The notes under the pieces are model-generated. The model saw only the letters and a program-made list of their open reading frames with translations, searched no databases and was not told the DNA's origin. From NCBI GenBank assembly GCA_024234675.1, contig JACKNU010000003.1, forward strand, positions 186,001-250,000: 64,000 nt of DNA, read 5' to 3'. Below are positions 51,806-61,027 of the stretch, in pieces. The position numbers were made by a program, and so were the translations under genes. This stretch comes from Pseudomonadales bacterium. GTDB lineage: Bacteria > Pseudomonadota > Gammaproteobacteria > Pseudomonadales > Halieaceae. Each line of letters starts with the position of its first letter. Position 1 is the stretch's first letter.

Positions 51806-52357
51806 ATGCATACCATCCTGCGACTGGACGTGGCCGGACAACCCCGCGGCTGGATAACGGTACACGAGGCCATTTCGGCCTACGCCAAGGGCGATGTCAT
51901 CTACGGCATCGGGGAGACTCTGCCGCCCTATTTTGGCGGCATCCAGCGGATCAGCGGCAAACGCTCGCGCATAGAGCTGCAACCCATCGTCGCCATCCAG
52001 GGCCGTATCACCCGCAATTTCAGTCCACCCCTGTGTAACCGCACCCTGTTTCGCCGGGATGACCATCGCTGCCTCTACTGCGGTGACCAGTTCTCCAGGT
52101 CGGACCTGACCCGCGACCATGTTCTGCCCACATCCAGAGGCGGCACGGACCGCTGGCAAAACGTGGTGGCCGCCTGCAAGCGCTGCAACTGGCAGAAAGA
52201 TAATCGCACCCCCGAAGAAGCGCACATGCCCCTGCTGGCCGTGCCTTTTCGACCCAATCCCTTCGAGTGGCACTTCCTCGCCAAGGAGCGGATTCTCGCC
52301 GACCAGATGGACTATTTGTCCCAGCAGTTTCGGGCCCCGCGGGCCTGGGCGAGTTAA
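51806..52357 (+). CDS. HNH endonuclease-family protein
   Basis: The 183-residue protein carries an HNH nuclease domain (about 85-140). CLYCGD and CKRCNW form the zinc-binding CxxC pairs, the first catalytic His is in TRDHVLPTSRGG, and N is in WQNVVAAC. The N-terminal ~75 residues (GWITVHEAISAYAKGDVIYGIGE) form a conserved lead seen in house-keeping HNH proteins of proteobacteria. It is not next to restriction, toxin or phage genes. A DNA repair or processing role is possible. It is complete; spacing to the MoxR operon is 86 bases. Confidence 0.9.
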   Translation: MHTILRLDVAGQPRGWITVHEAISAYAKGDVIYGIGETLPPYFGGIQRISGKRSRIELQPIVAIQGRITRNFSPPLCNRTLFRRDDHRCLYCGDQFSRSDLTRDHVLPTSRGGTDRWQNVVAACKRCNWQKDNRTPEEAHMPLLAVPFRPNPFEWHFLAKERILADQMDYLSQQFRAPRAWAS

Positions 52358-52443
52358 TCTGCGACGGAAGTCAGGCTATACTGGCCGGCGCTGATCCCGC
52401 CGAGTGATCAGGCCTAAATTTTCCTGACAGGGGGAGCAAGTCA

Positions 52444-53415
52444 GTGTCCAGTGACCACCTCAGCGCCATCCACTCCATGATGCAGCAAATGGGCAAATCC
52501 GTTATCGGCCAGGAAGAGGTGGTGCGTACCCTCACCCTGGCGCTGCTGTGCAACGGCAATGTGCTGCTGGAGGGCCTGCCGGGCACCGCTAAAACGCGCT
52601 CTATCAAGACCCTGTCGAAGGTCCTGCAGGCAAAACTGGGACGCATCCAGTTCACCCCCGACCTGTTGCCGTCGGATATCACCGGCAATGAAACCTACCT
52701 GGACAACAACCAGGGCGAGTCGGAACTGCTATTCCAGCCCGGCCCCATTTTCAGTGAACTGGTACTGGCCGACGAAATCAACCGGGCGCCGGCCAAGGTG
52801 CAGTCAGCCCTGTTGGAAGCCATGGAAGAGCGGCAGGTGACGGTCGCGGGCAAGACCTACGAGCTACCGGCACTGTTCATGGTCCTGGCTACCCAGAACC
52901 CCATCGAACAGGAGGGCACCTATCCGCTGCCGGAGGCCCAGATGGACCGCTTCCTGATGAAAATATCGGTCGACTACCCCCGGGCCGAGGCGGAACTGGA
53001 GATCGTGCGCATGCTGCAGCTCGAGGAGGGCGCCGGGGGCGAACAGCTGCAGATGATTTCCCAGGACAATATCTTCGCTGCCCGCGAGACCATCCAGCAG
53101 ATGAAGGTGTCGGAGCCGGTGGAGCAATACATCGTCGATCTGGTGATGGCCACCCGGCAACCCGAACTGTTCGGCGCCAGGCTCGGCGGCTGGATAGACA
53201 CCGGGTCCAGCCCGCGGGCCAGTATCGCCCTGCACCGCAGCAGCCGCGCCAGCGCCTGGCTGGACGGGCGTGATCATGTCACGCCCGATGATGTGCGCTC
53301 GGTTTTGCACGCCATCATGCGCCACCGCCTGATCATTACCTACGACGCCCTGGCGGACAAGATATCCCCTGACGACATCATCGACGAGATCATCCGCCAG
53401 GTGGCCGTGGGCTGA
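52444..53415 (+). CDS. MoxR-family AAA+ ATPase
   Basis: MoxR ATPases act as chaperones, often inserting metal or activating partner VWA proteins. The 323-residue protein has Walker A GLPGTAKTRS, Walker B LVLADEINRAPAKVQSALLEAMEE, sensor VLATQNPIEQEGTYPLPEAQMDRF and the C-terminal lid. A GTG at 52444 is the start, after GGGGGAG. It heads a six-gene operon (MoxR, DUF58, DUF4381, VWA, VWA-TPR, BatD) whose genes overlap or abut. This is the Bat (Bacteroides aerotolerance-like) arrangement, thought to maintain envelope proteins under stress. Confidence 0.95.
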   Translation: MSSDHLSAIHSMMQQMGKSVIGQEEVVRTLTLALLCNGNVLLEGLPGTAKTRSIKTLSKVLQAKLGRIQFTPDLLPSDITGNETYLDNNQGESELLFQPGPIFSELVLADEINRAPAKVQSALLEAMEERQVTVAGKTYELPALFMVLATQNPIEQEGTYPLPEAQMDRFLMKISVDYPRAEAELEIVRMLQLEEGAGGEQLQMISQDNIFAARETIQQMKVSEPVEQYIVDLVMATRQPELFGARLGGWIDTGSSPRASIALHRSSRASAWLDGRDHVTPDDVRSVLHAIMRHRLIITYDALADKISPDDIIDEIIRQVAVG

Positions 53416-53422
53416 GACGCAG

Positions 53423-54361
53423 ATGGCCGCCGCCAGCAACGACGATATCTACACCAGCCTGCGCGCCCTGATGCGCCTGCGCTACAGCGCCCGGGGCTTC
53501 AGTTACCTGCCGCGCCAGCCGGTGCGGTCCCTGCTCAGCGGCCGCAAGCGATCGCGCTTGCGGGGTCGCGGCCTGGATTTCGACGAGTTGCGCAACTACC
53601 GGCCCGGCGACGATATCCGCACCATGGACTGGCGCGTCACCAACCGCACCGGCAAACCCCATGTGCGGGTGTACACCGAGGAGCGCGACCGGCCGGTGAT
53701 GGTGATGGTGGACCAGCGGCTGCCGATGTTTTTCGGCAGCCGACAAAAGATGAAGTCGGTGATCGCCGCCGAAGTGGCGGCATTGACCGCCTGGCGGGTG
53801 CTGGCCGTCGGGGACCGTGTCGGCGCCATACTGTTCAACGACCACCGCACCCTGGAGGCCAGGCCCACGCGCAACGAGCGCAAGGTCATCGGCTGGTTGG
53901 GAGACCTGGTGGCGATGAACAACGAGCTGTCCGTGACCGCCGGCCACAGCAGTCACGCCGGCGGGCTCAACGACGCCCTGCAGGTGCTGGAGCGCAGCAT
54001 CGGTCACGACTACCTGGTGGTGCTGATTTCCGATTTCTACGGCTGGAACGATGCCACCCTGGGGACGATACGGCGCATCAGCCAGCACAATGACATCATC
54101 TGCTCGCTGGTCTTCGACCCGCTGGAGCGGGATATTTCCGGCGCCAGCACCCTGGTGGTCAGCGATGGCCGCTTCCAGTTGGAGATAGACCCCACGGAGC
54201 GCGAGCTGGGCAGGAAATTCGAGGCCAGTTTCGAGAGCGCCTTCAGCCTGGTGCAGGGTGAGCTCAAGCGCCACCAGATACCCGTATTGCCGGTAGACAC
54301 CGCCAACCCGGTCACCAGCCAGCTGCGGGAAAAGCTCGGCGGCCAGAGGGTGCTGCAGTGA
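53423..54361 (+). CDS. DUF58 domain protein (MoxR partner)
   Basis: The 312-residue protein has the DUF58 signature LDFDELRNYRPGDDIRTMDWRVTNRTGKPHVRVYTEERDRPVMVMVD, which leads into a von Willebrand-A-like domain. In it the metal-site Ser positions are partly replaced (VDQRLPMFFGS instead of DxSxS). It starts eight bases after the MoxR stop and its stop overlaps the DUF4381 start. DUF58 proteins bind the MoxR ATPase in known systems. The protein is cytoplasmic; no membrane helix was seen. Confidence 0.94.
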   Translation: MAAASNDDIYTSLRALMRLRYSARGFSYLPRQPVRSLLSGRKRSRLRGRGLDFDELRNYRPGDDIRTMDWRVTNRTGKPHVRVYTEERDRPVMVMVDQRLPMFFGSRQKMKSVIAAEVAALTAWRVLAVGDRVGAILFNDHRTLEARPTRNERKVIGWLGDLVAMNNELSVTAGHSSHAGGLNDALQVLERSIGHDYLVVLISDFYGWNDATLGTIRRISQHNDIICSLVFDPLERDISGASTLVVSDGRFQLEIDPTERELGRKFEASFESAFSLVQGELKRHQIPVLPVDTANPVTSQLREKLGGQRVLQ

Positions 54362-54864
54362 GTGCACCGCCGCTGCCGGAGGTCTTCGGCAACTACGCCC
54401 TGGGCGACTTCGTCGAGGTGGTATCCCCGGCGGGCGTCAGCTGGTGGCCCCAGACCGTGGGCTGGCTATGGCTGGGAGCGGGGCTGCTGGCCTACCTGGG
54501 TTTGCGGCTGTGGCGGTTCCTGCACCACTGGTACCGCAACCGCTATCGCCGGGAGGCCATCGCCCGGCTGCAGGCGCTGTCGACCGCGGCGGCGCCCGCC
54601 GGGCTGGCCAGTGAACTCAACCGCCTGCTGAAACTGGCGGCCCTGGCCGCTTTTCCGCGCGAACAGGTGGCCCGGCTGTCGGGCCCGGAGTGGATACAGT
54701 TCCTCAACGCGCAGTGCCCCACCGCGGTCTTTTCGCCGCGGCAGTGCCAGCTGCTGGCCGAGGGGCCCTACAGCGGGGCGCAACTGGAACCTGCGGACGC
54801 CAGCCAGCTGCTCGCGGCCTGCGTGGCCTGGGTGCGCAATCACGAGAACCCCGCGGATGTTTGA
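54358..54864 (+). CDS. DUF4381 domain membrane protein
   Basis: The 168-residue protein has one membrane helix (about 38-58, VGWLWLGAGLLAYLGLRLW) and a cytoplasmic domain with YRREAIARLQALS...ELNRLLKLAALAAFPREQVARLSGPEWIQFLN. This matches DUF4381 proteins, which sit between DUF58 and BatA genes in proteobacterial Bat operons. A GTG start at 54358 overlaps the preceding stop by four bases; the stop overlaps the VWA gene by eight. The operon position fixes the identity better than the sequence. Confidence 0.9.
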   Translation: MSAPPLPEVFGNYALGDFVEVVSPAGVSWWPQTVGWLWLGAGLLAYLGLRLWRFLHHWYRNRYRREAIARLQALSTAAAPAGLASELNRLLKLAALAAFPREQVARLSGPEWIQFLNAQCPTAVFSPRQCQLLAEGPYSGAQLEPADASQLLAACVAWVRNHENPADV

Positions 54865-55849
54865 GCTGGCGCACCCCTGGGCCCTGGCCCTGCTGGCGCT
54901 GCCGCTGTTAATGCGGCTGCTGCCCGCCTACAAGGAAAGCCGCGACTCGGTGCGGGTACCCTTCTTCGACAAACTGGTAGCACTCAGCGAGCGGCGTCCG
55001 GAAACCGGCGCCATGGTGCTGCAGCGCGACCGGGCCCAGCAGTTCCTGGTGAATTTCATGTGGCTGTGCCTGGTGTTAGCCGCCGCCAAGCCCGAGTGGA
55101 TTGGCCCCCCGGTGGAACAGCAGAAATCCGGGCGCGACCTGATGATCGCGGTGGACCTGTCGGGCTCCATGGAAACCCTCGATTTCACCCTGCCAAACGG
55201 CAGCAGCGTGAATCGCCTGGATGCGGTCAAGTACGTGCTGGCCGAGTTGACCGACCAGCACGCCTCGGACCGGCTCGGCCTCATCGTATTCGGCAATGCT
55301 CCCTACCTGCAGAGCCCCTTCACCGACGACCACACGGTATGGGCACAGCTGCTGGCGGACACCCGGATTGGCATGGCCGGCCAGAGCACCGCCTTCGGTG
55401 ACGCCATCGGCCTGGCCATCAAGCTGTTCCGGGAAAGCGATTCCGACAACCGCGTGTTGATAATGCTCACCGACGGCAACGATACCGGCTCCATGGTACC
55501 CCCGGTTGACGCCGCCAAGGTCGCGGCCAGCGACGCTATCCGCATTTACACCATCGCCATTGGCGACCCCGCCTCGGTGGGCGAGGAGGCGCTGGATATC
55601 GACACCCTGCAGCGGGTTTCGGAACTTACCGGTGGCCGCTACTTCCAGGCCCTGGACCAGCAGCAGCTGCTGCAAGCCTACCAGACCGTCGGTGAACTGG
55701 AACCCGAGCTGTACGAGACCATCAGTTTCCGGCCCCGGCAGAGCCTGCACTGGGTGCCGGTGAGCGTGGCCCTGAGCCTGTACCTGCTGTACCACGCCCT
55801 GGGCGCCTGGCGCAGCTGGCGCCGGGAGGTGGCAGCCAATGCCTCCTGA
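54857..55849 (+). CDS. BatA-like von Willebrand factor A membrane protein
   Basis: The 330-residue protein has an N-terminal hydrophobic start (HPWALALLALPLLMRLLPAY), a second helix near 60-75, a VWA domain with an intact metal-ion site (DLMIAVDLSGSMETLDF, i.e. DxSxS, and TDGNDTGSM), and a C-terminal helix (about 295-315). It is anchored in the inner membrane with the VWA domain probably periplasmic. It partners with the second VWA protein and BatD in the Bat operon. Confidence 0.94.
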   Translation: MFELAHPWALALLALPLLMRLLPAYKESRDSVRVPFFDKLVALSERRPETGAMVLQRDRAQQFLVNFMWLCLVLAAAKPEWIGPPVEQQKSGRDLMIAVDLSGSMETLDFTLPNGSSVNRLDAVKYVLAELTDQHASDRLGLIVFGNAPYLQSPFTDDHTVWAQLLADTRIGMAGQSTAFGDAIGLAIKLFRESDSDNRVLIMLTDGNDTGSMVPPVDAAKVAASDAIRIYTIAIGDPASVGEEALDIDTLQRVSELTGGRYFQALDQQQLLQAYQTVGELEPELYETISFRPRQSLHWVPVSVALSLYLLYHALGAWRSWRREVAANAS

Positions 55850-57512
55850 ACTGGCCGCGCTGGAACATTTTCACTTCCTGCGCCCCGCCTGGGCGCTGGC
55901 CATCATCCCCTGGATATTGATCAGCATCGCCCAGGGTCGCCGCCGGGCCAGTCGGGACATGTTCGGGGGGATCATCGCCCCACACCTGCTGGAACACCTG
56001 CGCCTGCAGCGCTTTGAGTCCCGCTGGCTTAACCCGGTCAACTTTACCAAGGTGATTGCGGTGCTGTTGCTGTTGCTGTTGATGGGGCCTACCTGGAAGC
56101 AGCAACCGTCGCCCCTGAGCCAGGACGAGGCGGCGCTGGTAATACTGCTGGATGCGTCCGCCTCCATGCAGCAGACCGATGTGCAACCCAGCCGCCTGCA
56201 GCGGGCGAAGCAGAAGATAAGCGACCTGCTGGCCCTGCGCCCGGACAAGAAAGCGGCCCTGGTGGTCTATGCCGGCAGCGCCCATACGGTGCTCACGCTC
56301 ACTGCCGACCAGGACATTCTCAACCAGTACCTGGCGGCGATCACGCCGGCGATCATGCCGCGCCCGGGCAAGTTCCCCGAGTACAGCCTGCCACTGTTGG
56401 GGGAGATCTTGCAGGACACCACTGCACCGGCCACCGTGGTGATGTTTGCCGACGGCCTGGGTTCGGACAGCAGCGCGGCGTTCGCGGACTATTTTGCAGC
56501 CTCCGGCTACCAACTGCTGGTGGTGGGCGTGGGGACCGAAAAGCAGGAACCGGGCCTGGCGCCGCTGGAACGCCGCTCCCTGCAACAACTGGCGAGTGAG
56601 ACCGGGGGCAGCTACTTCGACCTCACCGTGGACGACAGTGACATGCGGCGCATCAACCGCCGTATCAACAGTCATTTCGTGGTCATCGAGGACAGCGCCC
56701 TGCCCTGGCTGGACAGCGGCTATGTGCTGGTGTTTCCGGCCATGGCCCTGTTCCTGATGTGGTTTCGCCGGGGCTGGACCCTCACCTGGGCCTGGCTGCT
56801 GGTGCCGCTGCTGCTGGCCGGCACGCCAGGGCCCGTTCGGGCACAGGAGGAGGCGGAAGCCGCGGTCGAGGCGGACAGCCCCGCGGACACAGGCCGGCAC
56901 TTCGCCCCCCTGCAGTGGTTCATCGACCTGTGGCTCACCGGCGACCAGCAGGGGCGCCTGCTGATGCAGATGGGGGATTATCGCGCCGCCGCCGCGCGCT
57001 TCGAGGATCCCGTCTGGAAGGGCCTGGGCTACTACTACGCGGAGGATTTCATGCTGGCAGCCGAGTACTTTTCCCGCCGCGACAGCGACGCCGCCCTGTT
57101 CAACGAGGCCAACGCCCGCGCCCAGGCGCGCGACTACCTGCGCGCCGTGCAGCGCTACGACCGGCTGCTGGAGCGCAACCCGGACTACCCCGGGGCTGCG
57201 CACAACCGCCAGCGCGTGCAGGAACTCATCGACGAGATCAACCGTATCAGCGAGAGCCAGCAACAGGAACAGGGCGTGAGCGGAGAGGACAAGGAACTGG
57301 GGGGCGATGACGCCATTCCCGCCCAGGGCGCCGAGGAGATCGCCTGGGAGCAGGCCGAAACCATCGAACTGAGCGCCGACGAGATCCTCCAGGATCCGGC
57401 CACCCGGGAGATGTGGATGCGCAACGTGCAGCGGGATCCGTCCGACTTCCTCGCCATCAAGTTCGCCATGCAGTTGCAGCGCGAACAGCCTGCCAGGGGC
57501 GAGGCGCCGTGA
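55839..57512 (+). CDS. BatB/BatC-like VWA-TPR membrane protein
   Basis: The 557-residue protein joins a VWA domain to a TPR region. The N terminus has two helices (about 15-30 and 65-85), then DASAS in VILLDASASMQQTDV (metal site). Further helices near 285-320 and a periplasmic TPR part (about 370-480) follow: MGDYRAAAARFEDPVWKGLGYYYAEDFMLAAEYF...RDYLRAVQRYDRLLERNPDYPGAAHN. A Glu/Gln-rich tail follows. In other bacteria BatB and BatC are separate; this is the fused form. It overlaps the BatA-like gene by 11 bases and BatD by one. Confidence 0.93.
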   Translation: MPPELAALEHFHFLRPAWALAIIPWILISIAQGRRRASRDMFGGIIAPHLLEHLRLQRFESRWLNPVNFTKVIAVLLLLLLMGPTWKQQPSPLSQDEAALVILLDASASMQQTDVQPSRLQRAKQKISDLLALRPDKKAALVVYAGSAHTVLTLTADQDILNQYLAAITPAIMPRPGKFPEYSLPLLGEILQDTTAPATVVMFADGLGSDSSAAFADYFAASGYQLLVVGVGTEKQEPGLAPLERRSLQQLASETGGSYFDLTVDDSDMRRINRRINSHFVVIEDSALPWLDSGYVLVFPAMALFLMWFRRGWTLTWAWLLVPLLLAGTPGPVRAQEEAEAAVEADSPADTGRHFAPLQWFIDLWLTGDQQGRLLMQMGDYRAAAARFEDPVWKGLGYYYAEDFMLAAEYFSRRDSDAALFNEANARAQARDYLRAVQRYDRLLERNPDYPGAAHNRQRVQELIDEINRISESQQQEQGVSGEDKELGGDDAIPAQGAEEIAWEQAETIELSADEILQDPATREMWMRNVQRDPSDFLAIKFAMQLQREQPARGEAP

Positions 57513-58606
57513 TGTCCGCCAGGCTCTGTCGCAAGCGCCTGGGGCTGGGCGTGCTACTGCTGTGCGCCATGGCTTATGCCGCGCTAGCCCCCGCCGCCAG
57601 CATCGATGCCCTGCAGGCTGCAGGCGAGCTGGAGATAGACGCGTCCCTGACACCGCAGGCAGACATCGTCCCGGGCCAGAAATTGACCCTGACCCTGAAA
57701 ATCGCCACTGATCGCTGGTTCAGCGGCGGCACTCGCATCAGTCTGCCCGAGGTGCCCGGGCTGGTTATTCTGCAAACAGAACAGTTCGCCAGCAACGCCA
57801 GCGAGCAACGGGGGGAGAGCAACTGGGTCATCCAGCGCTGGAACCTCGATATCTATCCCCAGCGCCCCGGCAATTTCAGCATACCGCCGGTGAAAGCGCG
57901 GCTGCGGGTGAACACCGCCGACGGCGATGTAGAGGGGGTGCTGTCCAGTCCCGGGGTGCAATTCACGGTCGGGTTGCCCCCGGCCCTGGAAGGGGTCGAG
58001 CAATGGGTGGCGGCGCCCGCCTTCACGGTGGAGCAACAGTTTGATCGATCCCTGGAGGGGCTGCAGCCGGGGGATGCCTTTGAACGGGTGGTGACCTTCG
58101 AGGCCAGCGATGTCATGGCCATGATGCTGCCCTCCCTGCCGCCGGAGGACAATCCCGGCCTGGCCGCCTACCCGGCCCCACCGGTTCTGGACGACAGCAA
58201 CAACCGCGGCCAGGTCAGCGCCAGCCGCCGCGAACGGATCAGCTACGTGGTACAGGCAGAGGGCCGCTACCTGCTGCGGGCCCGGGATTTCCACTGGTGG
58301 GACACCACCCGGGACGAGTTGCGGCTGGTATCGCTGCCGGCCGTGGAAATCACGGTGGGCAGTGGCGTCGCCGGTGAGGTCCCGGACGGCCCTTCCCTGC
58401 CCCGCCTGAGTCCGGGCCAATGGCTGGCACTGGCGGCCGGCCTGATCGGCCTGGGCTTGCTGCTGTGGCTGGGCTGGCGCTACCTGCCGCGCCTGCCGCC
58501 GGGGACAGTCTCCGCCCGGGTGACGGCGCTGCGACAAACGCTGCGCGAGCTGCGCAAACCGGCCCTGGCCGAGCGCCTCAACCCCGGAAGTAACGCTGGG
58601 GAATAA
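57512..58606 (+). CDS. BatD-like (oxygen-tolerance family) exported protein
   Basis: The 364-residue protein has a signal peptide (about 1-32), a long periplasmic region built of beta-sandwich-like segments (LTLTLKIATDRWFSGGTRISLPEVPGLVI, GNFSIPPVKARLRVN) and one C-terminal helix (about 305-328, ALAAGLIGLGLLLWLGW) with a short cytoplasmic tail. This is the BatD architecture. The start overlaps the previous stop (TGATG). Its 3' end overlaps the convergent gcvT gene by 29 bases. Confidence 0.9.
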   Translation: MSARLCRKRLGLGVLLLCAMAYAALAPAASIDALQAAGELEIDASLTPQADIVPGQKLTLTLKIATDRWFSGGTRISLPEVPGLVILQTEQFASNASEQRGESNWVIQRWNLDIYPQRPGNFSIPPVKARLRVNTADGDVEGVLSSPGVQFTVGLPPALEGVEQWVAAPAFTVEQQFDRSLEGLQPGDAFERVVTFEASDVMAMMLPSLPPEDNPGLAAYPAPPVLDDSNNRGQVSASRRERISYVVQAEGRYLLRARDFHWWDTTRDELRLVSLPAVEITVGSGVAGEVPDGPSLPRLSPGQWLALAAGLIGLGLLLWLGWRYLPRLPPGTVSARVTALRQTLRELRKPALAERLNPGSNAGE

Positions 58607-59687
58607 ACGGCATGGGGGTCACCGTGACCGGCACCAGCTTGCCCCGCACATCCACATTCAGTCCCGTGCCGGGCTCTCCCAGGCCACGCTCGATATAGGC
58701 CATGGCTATAGGGCCGCCGACGCTGGCGCCGTAGCAGGCCGAGCACACGCTGCCCACCTGCCGGCCCTGGGCATCCAGCACTGCCTGGCCGTCCCGCACC
58801 GGTCGCTTGCTCTCCACGGTCAGGCCCACCCGGCGCAGGGGACTGCCATCCTCCATTTTCTGGAAGATCACCCCGGCCCCCGGGAAGCCACCGGCGCGCT
58901 CCCCCCCGGGACGGCGGACCCGGCTGATGGACCAGAGCAGCCCGGCCTGGACCGGGTCTATATCCGCTGTCAGCTCATGGCCGTACAGGCACAGGCCCGC
59001 CTCCAGCCGCAGGGAGTCCCGCGCGCCCAGCCCGACCGGTTCCACCGCGTCGATGTCCAGCAGGCCGCGGGCCAGCGCTGGCGCCTGGGCGGCGGGCACG
59101 GAGATTTCGAAGCCGTCTTCCCCGGTGTAGCCGGAGCAGGTGATGTAGACCTGGACGCCATCCAGGGTGGCGGCGCAGCCCTGCATGAACACCAGCTCCG
59201 CCGCGGCGGGACAAAGCCTGCGCATCACCTCGCGGGCGGCGGGGCCCTGCAGGGCCAGCAGGGCCTGCCCGGCCAGCACCGTCAGCTGCTGGCCCTGCAG
59301 GTGAGACCGCAGGTGAGCGATGTCCCGCTCCTTGCAGCCGGCGTTGACCACCAGGAAAAAGCGCTGCTCATCCCAGCGGGTGATAATGAGATCGTCCAGC
59401 ACGCCGCCCTGTTCGTTGGTGAACAGGGCATAGGTCTGGCGGTTGATCCCGAGGCCCTGGACATCCACGGGCACCAGTTGTTCCAGCATGGCGGCGGCGC
59501 CCTCGCCCTCGATCAGCACCTGCCCCATGTGGGAAACGTCGAACAGCCCCGCGGCAGCCCGGGTGTGCAGGTGCTCCCTGATAATGCCGCCGGGGTACTG
59601 TACCGGCATGTCGTAGCCGGCAAAGGGGACCATTTTGGCGCCCAGTTCCCGGTGCAGTGCATCCAGAGGGGTGGTCAGCAGGGTCAC
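58578..59687 (-). CDS. gcvT: Aminomethyltransferase (glycine cleavage T-protein)
   Basis: T-protein takes the aminomethyl group from lipoyl-H protein and makes 5,10-methylene-tetrahydrofolate and ammonia. The 369-residue chain has the start TPLDALHRELGAKMVPFAGYDMPVQYPGGIIREHLHTRAAAGLFDVSHMGQ, the folate/aminomethyl-site region GYTGEDGFEISVPA and the C-terminal ... FIPQRYFRG. Length and order match GcvT. The H- and P-protein genes are not in the window on either side, so gcvT is split from them or they lie elsewhere. No glycine riboswitch was found in the 166-base upstream region shared with the divergent shikimate kinase gene. Confidence 0.95.
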   Translation of the reverse strand: MTLLTTPLDALHRELGAKMVPFAGYDMPVQYPGGIIREHLHTRAAAGLFDVSHMGQVLIEGEGAAAMLEQLVPVDVQGLGINRQTYALFTNEQGGVLDDLIITRWDEQRFFLVVNAGCKERDIAHLRSHLQGQQLTVLAGQALLALQGPAAREVMRRLCPAAAELVFMQGCAATLDGVQVYITCSGYTGEDGFEISVPAAQAPALARGLLDIDAVEPVGLGARDSLRLEAGLCLYGHELTADIDPVQAGLLWSISRVRRPGGERAGGFPGAGVIFQKMEDGSPLRRVGLTVESKRPVRDGQAVLDAQGRQVGSVCSACYGASVGGPIAMAYIERGLGEPGTGLNVDVRGKLVPVTVTPMPFIPQRYFRG

Positions 59688-59853
59688 GGCGCGCTCCTTG
59701 GTCGTTCGGGTCGATGTCGGCGAGGCGTCACTCTAACCAGAGCCCACCAGCGGCGCAAGGCAGGGGCATGACAGGCGGGGGCATGACACCCGCCCGCCGG
59801 GCGAGGATAATGGCCGCGCCGGCATAAGCCAGGCCAGTAACCGGGATCGCTAC

Positions 59854-60372
59854 ATGCCAAGCAAAACCATCAGCCTCATCGGCATGCCGGGGGCAGGCAA
59901 AAGCTCCATAGGAGTCATCCTGGCGAAACGCTGCGGCCTGCGTTTCGTCGATACCGACCTGGACCTGCAGGTGCGCGCGGGGGCCACCCTGCAGGAAATC
60001 CTCGAGCGGGACGGTTTCCGGCGACTGCGGCAACTCGAACACGAGGTGCTGCTGGCAATCGATCTGGAGGGGGCCGTGATCGCCACCGGCGGCAGCGTGG
60101 TGTACAGCGCCGATGCCATGCGGCGACTCAGGGCCGCCGGCCCGGTGGCCTACCTGCGGGCCGACCTTGCCACCCTGCAAAAGCGCGTCGCCGCCGCTCC
60201 ACCCCGGGGGATCGCCTGTGATCCCGAGCTGGGCTACGCCGCTGTGTTCGCCGAGCGCACGCCGCTGTACCAACGCTATGCGGATATCACGGTGGATGCC
60301 GACCGGGGTGATGCCGAGACCGTGGCATCCCGCCTGCAGGAATTACTGCAGGCGGCCGAATTTCCCGCCTGA
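59854..60372 (+). CDS. Shikimate kinase family protein
   Basis: Shikimate kinase phosphorylates shikimate in aromatic amino-acid synthesis. The 172-residue protein has the P-loop GMPGAGKSSIG, the shikimate-binding Asp in FVDTDLDLQ, the ATGGSVV motif (usually GGG; third Gly is Ser here) and the lid with RTPLY. The segment after the lid (YQRYADITVDADRGDAETVASRL) is typical. It is not next to aroB, the usual neighbour, so this may be a second, AroL-type or specialised kinase. The GGG-to-GGS change is conservative. Confidence 0.88.
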   Translation: MPSKTISLIGMPGAGKSSIGVILAKRCGLRFVDTDLDLQVRAGATLQEILERDGFRRLRQLEHEVLLAIDLEGAVIATGGSVVYSADAMRRLRAAGPVAYLRADLATLQKRVAAAPPRGIACDPELGYAAVFAERTPLYQRYADITVDADRGDAETVASRLQELLQAAEFPA

Positions 60373-60723
60373 CGGACGTGTCCGGACGCGTCCAGCCAAC
60401 TGGCGGCCTGCGTGGCCACCCGGCGAAACCCCCGCCATGACAGGCTTGCGGGTGTTGGCACAGGTATTGCCTTATAGACAGGGGGGAGCGGCCCGCCGGT
60501 GCGACGCAACGACCACGGATGGTCGGGACAGGGATGTAGCCAGCACCGGGGGATGCCAGGGAAGGCAGCGGGCCGCCCCGCTTTTCCCGGGTTTGGGTTG
60601 CGGGGAAAAACCCTATATAAAGCAATGCTTTGTAAGAAATTACACAAAAAAAAGATTTACAGCCACCCAACCCTGAGTGATATTGCCGCGAAATGGCCCA
60701 GGCAAATCATCGGGAGGTGATTT
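60373..60723. other. Intergenic stretch of 351 bases with AT-rich promoter region
   Basis: No gene is supported here. The first ~220 bases are GC-rich and featureless. From about 60605 the sequence becomes AT-rich. It holds a TATATAAA patch (60614-60621), the inverted repeat AAAGCA-A-TGCTTT (60619-60631), a second inverted repeat TGTAA-GAAA-TTACA (60631-60644) and an A-run. This is the likely promoter and operator of the small protein gene at 60724. Confidence 0.5.
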
Positions 60724-60945
60724 ATGGCAGAGCGCAACCAGGATAGCACTTCAACAGAAGAGCTGGACGATTTCTTCGAGCCGGTGCTCGGGGATATATC
60801 CGACGATGACATGCAGGAACTGCTGCCCGTCTCTACGGAGAAGCAGCGCCTCGCAGCCAAGCGGCGCCGTGCGGAACAGCGCCTGGAAGAGCGCCGCCTG
60901 CGCGATGAACTTGGCTACTACGACCTGAGTCTGGACGACTACTGA
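60724..60945 (+). CDS. Small acidic/charged protein, PA3496-like family
   Basis: The 73-residue protein has an acidic N-terminal half (TEELDDFFEPVLGDISDDDMQELL) and a charged helical second half (KRRRAEQRLEERRLRDELGYYDLSLDDY). The pattern R-R-x-x-E-x-x-L-E-x-x-R-L-x-x-E ending in Y-D-hydrophobic-D resembles the PA3496 family of small gammaproteobacterial proteins, annotated as possible envelope-integrity factors. The resemblance is from memory of the pattern. A very strong GGGAGGTGA precedes the ATG, implying high expression. It is not an obvious peptide substrate of the radical SAM enzyme that follows: there is no leader/core split, and no Cys. Confidence 0.78.
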   Translation: MAERNQDSTSTEELDDFFEPVLGDISDDDMQELLPVSTEKQRLAAKRRRAEQRLEERRLRDELGYYDLSLDDY

Positions 60946-61027
60946 GACCAGGCCCCTGCCGCGGTGGGAAAAACCGCGGCAATCCGCTACATTGCTGCAA
61001 CACCAATCGACTGCGGAGGTCGACCTG

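Noticed and set aside
55722..57653. 643-codon open frame opposite the VWA-TPR gene
   Set aside because: Gln/Gly-rich shadow of the Bat operon; no ribosome site or family match.
59688..59853. Glycine riboswitch before gcvT
   Set aside because: The region is 166 bases shared with a divergent gene and shows none of the paired glycine-aptamer core motifs.
60724..60945. RiPP precursor peptide for the radical SAM enzyme
   Set aside because: The small protein is uniformly charged, lacks a core with Cys, Thr or aromatic repeats, and fits a PA3496-like pattern; it also has its own strong start signals.
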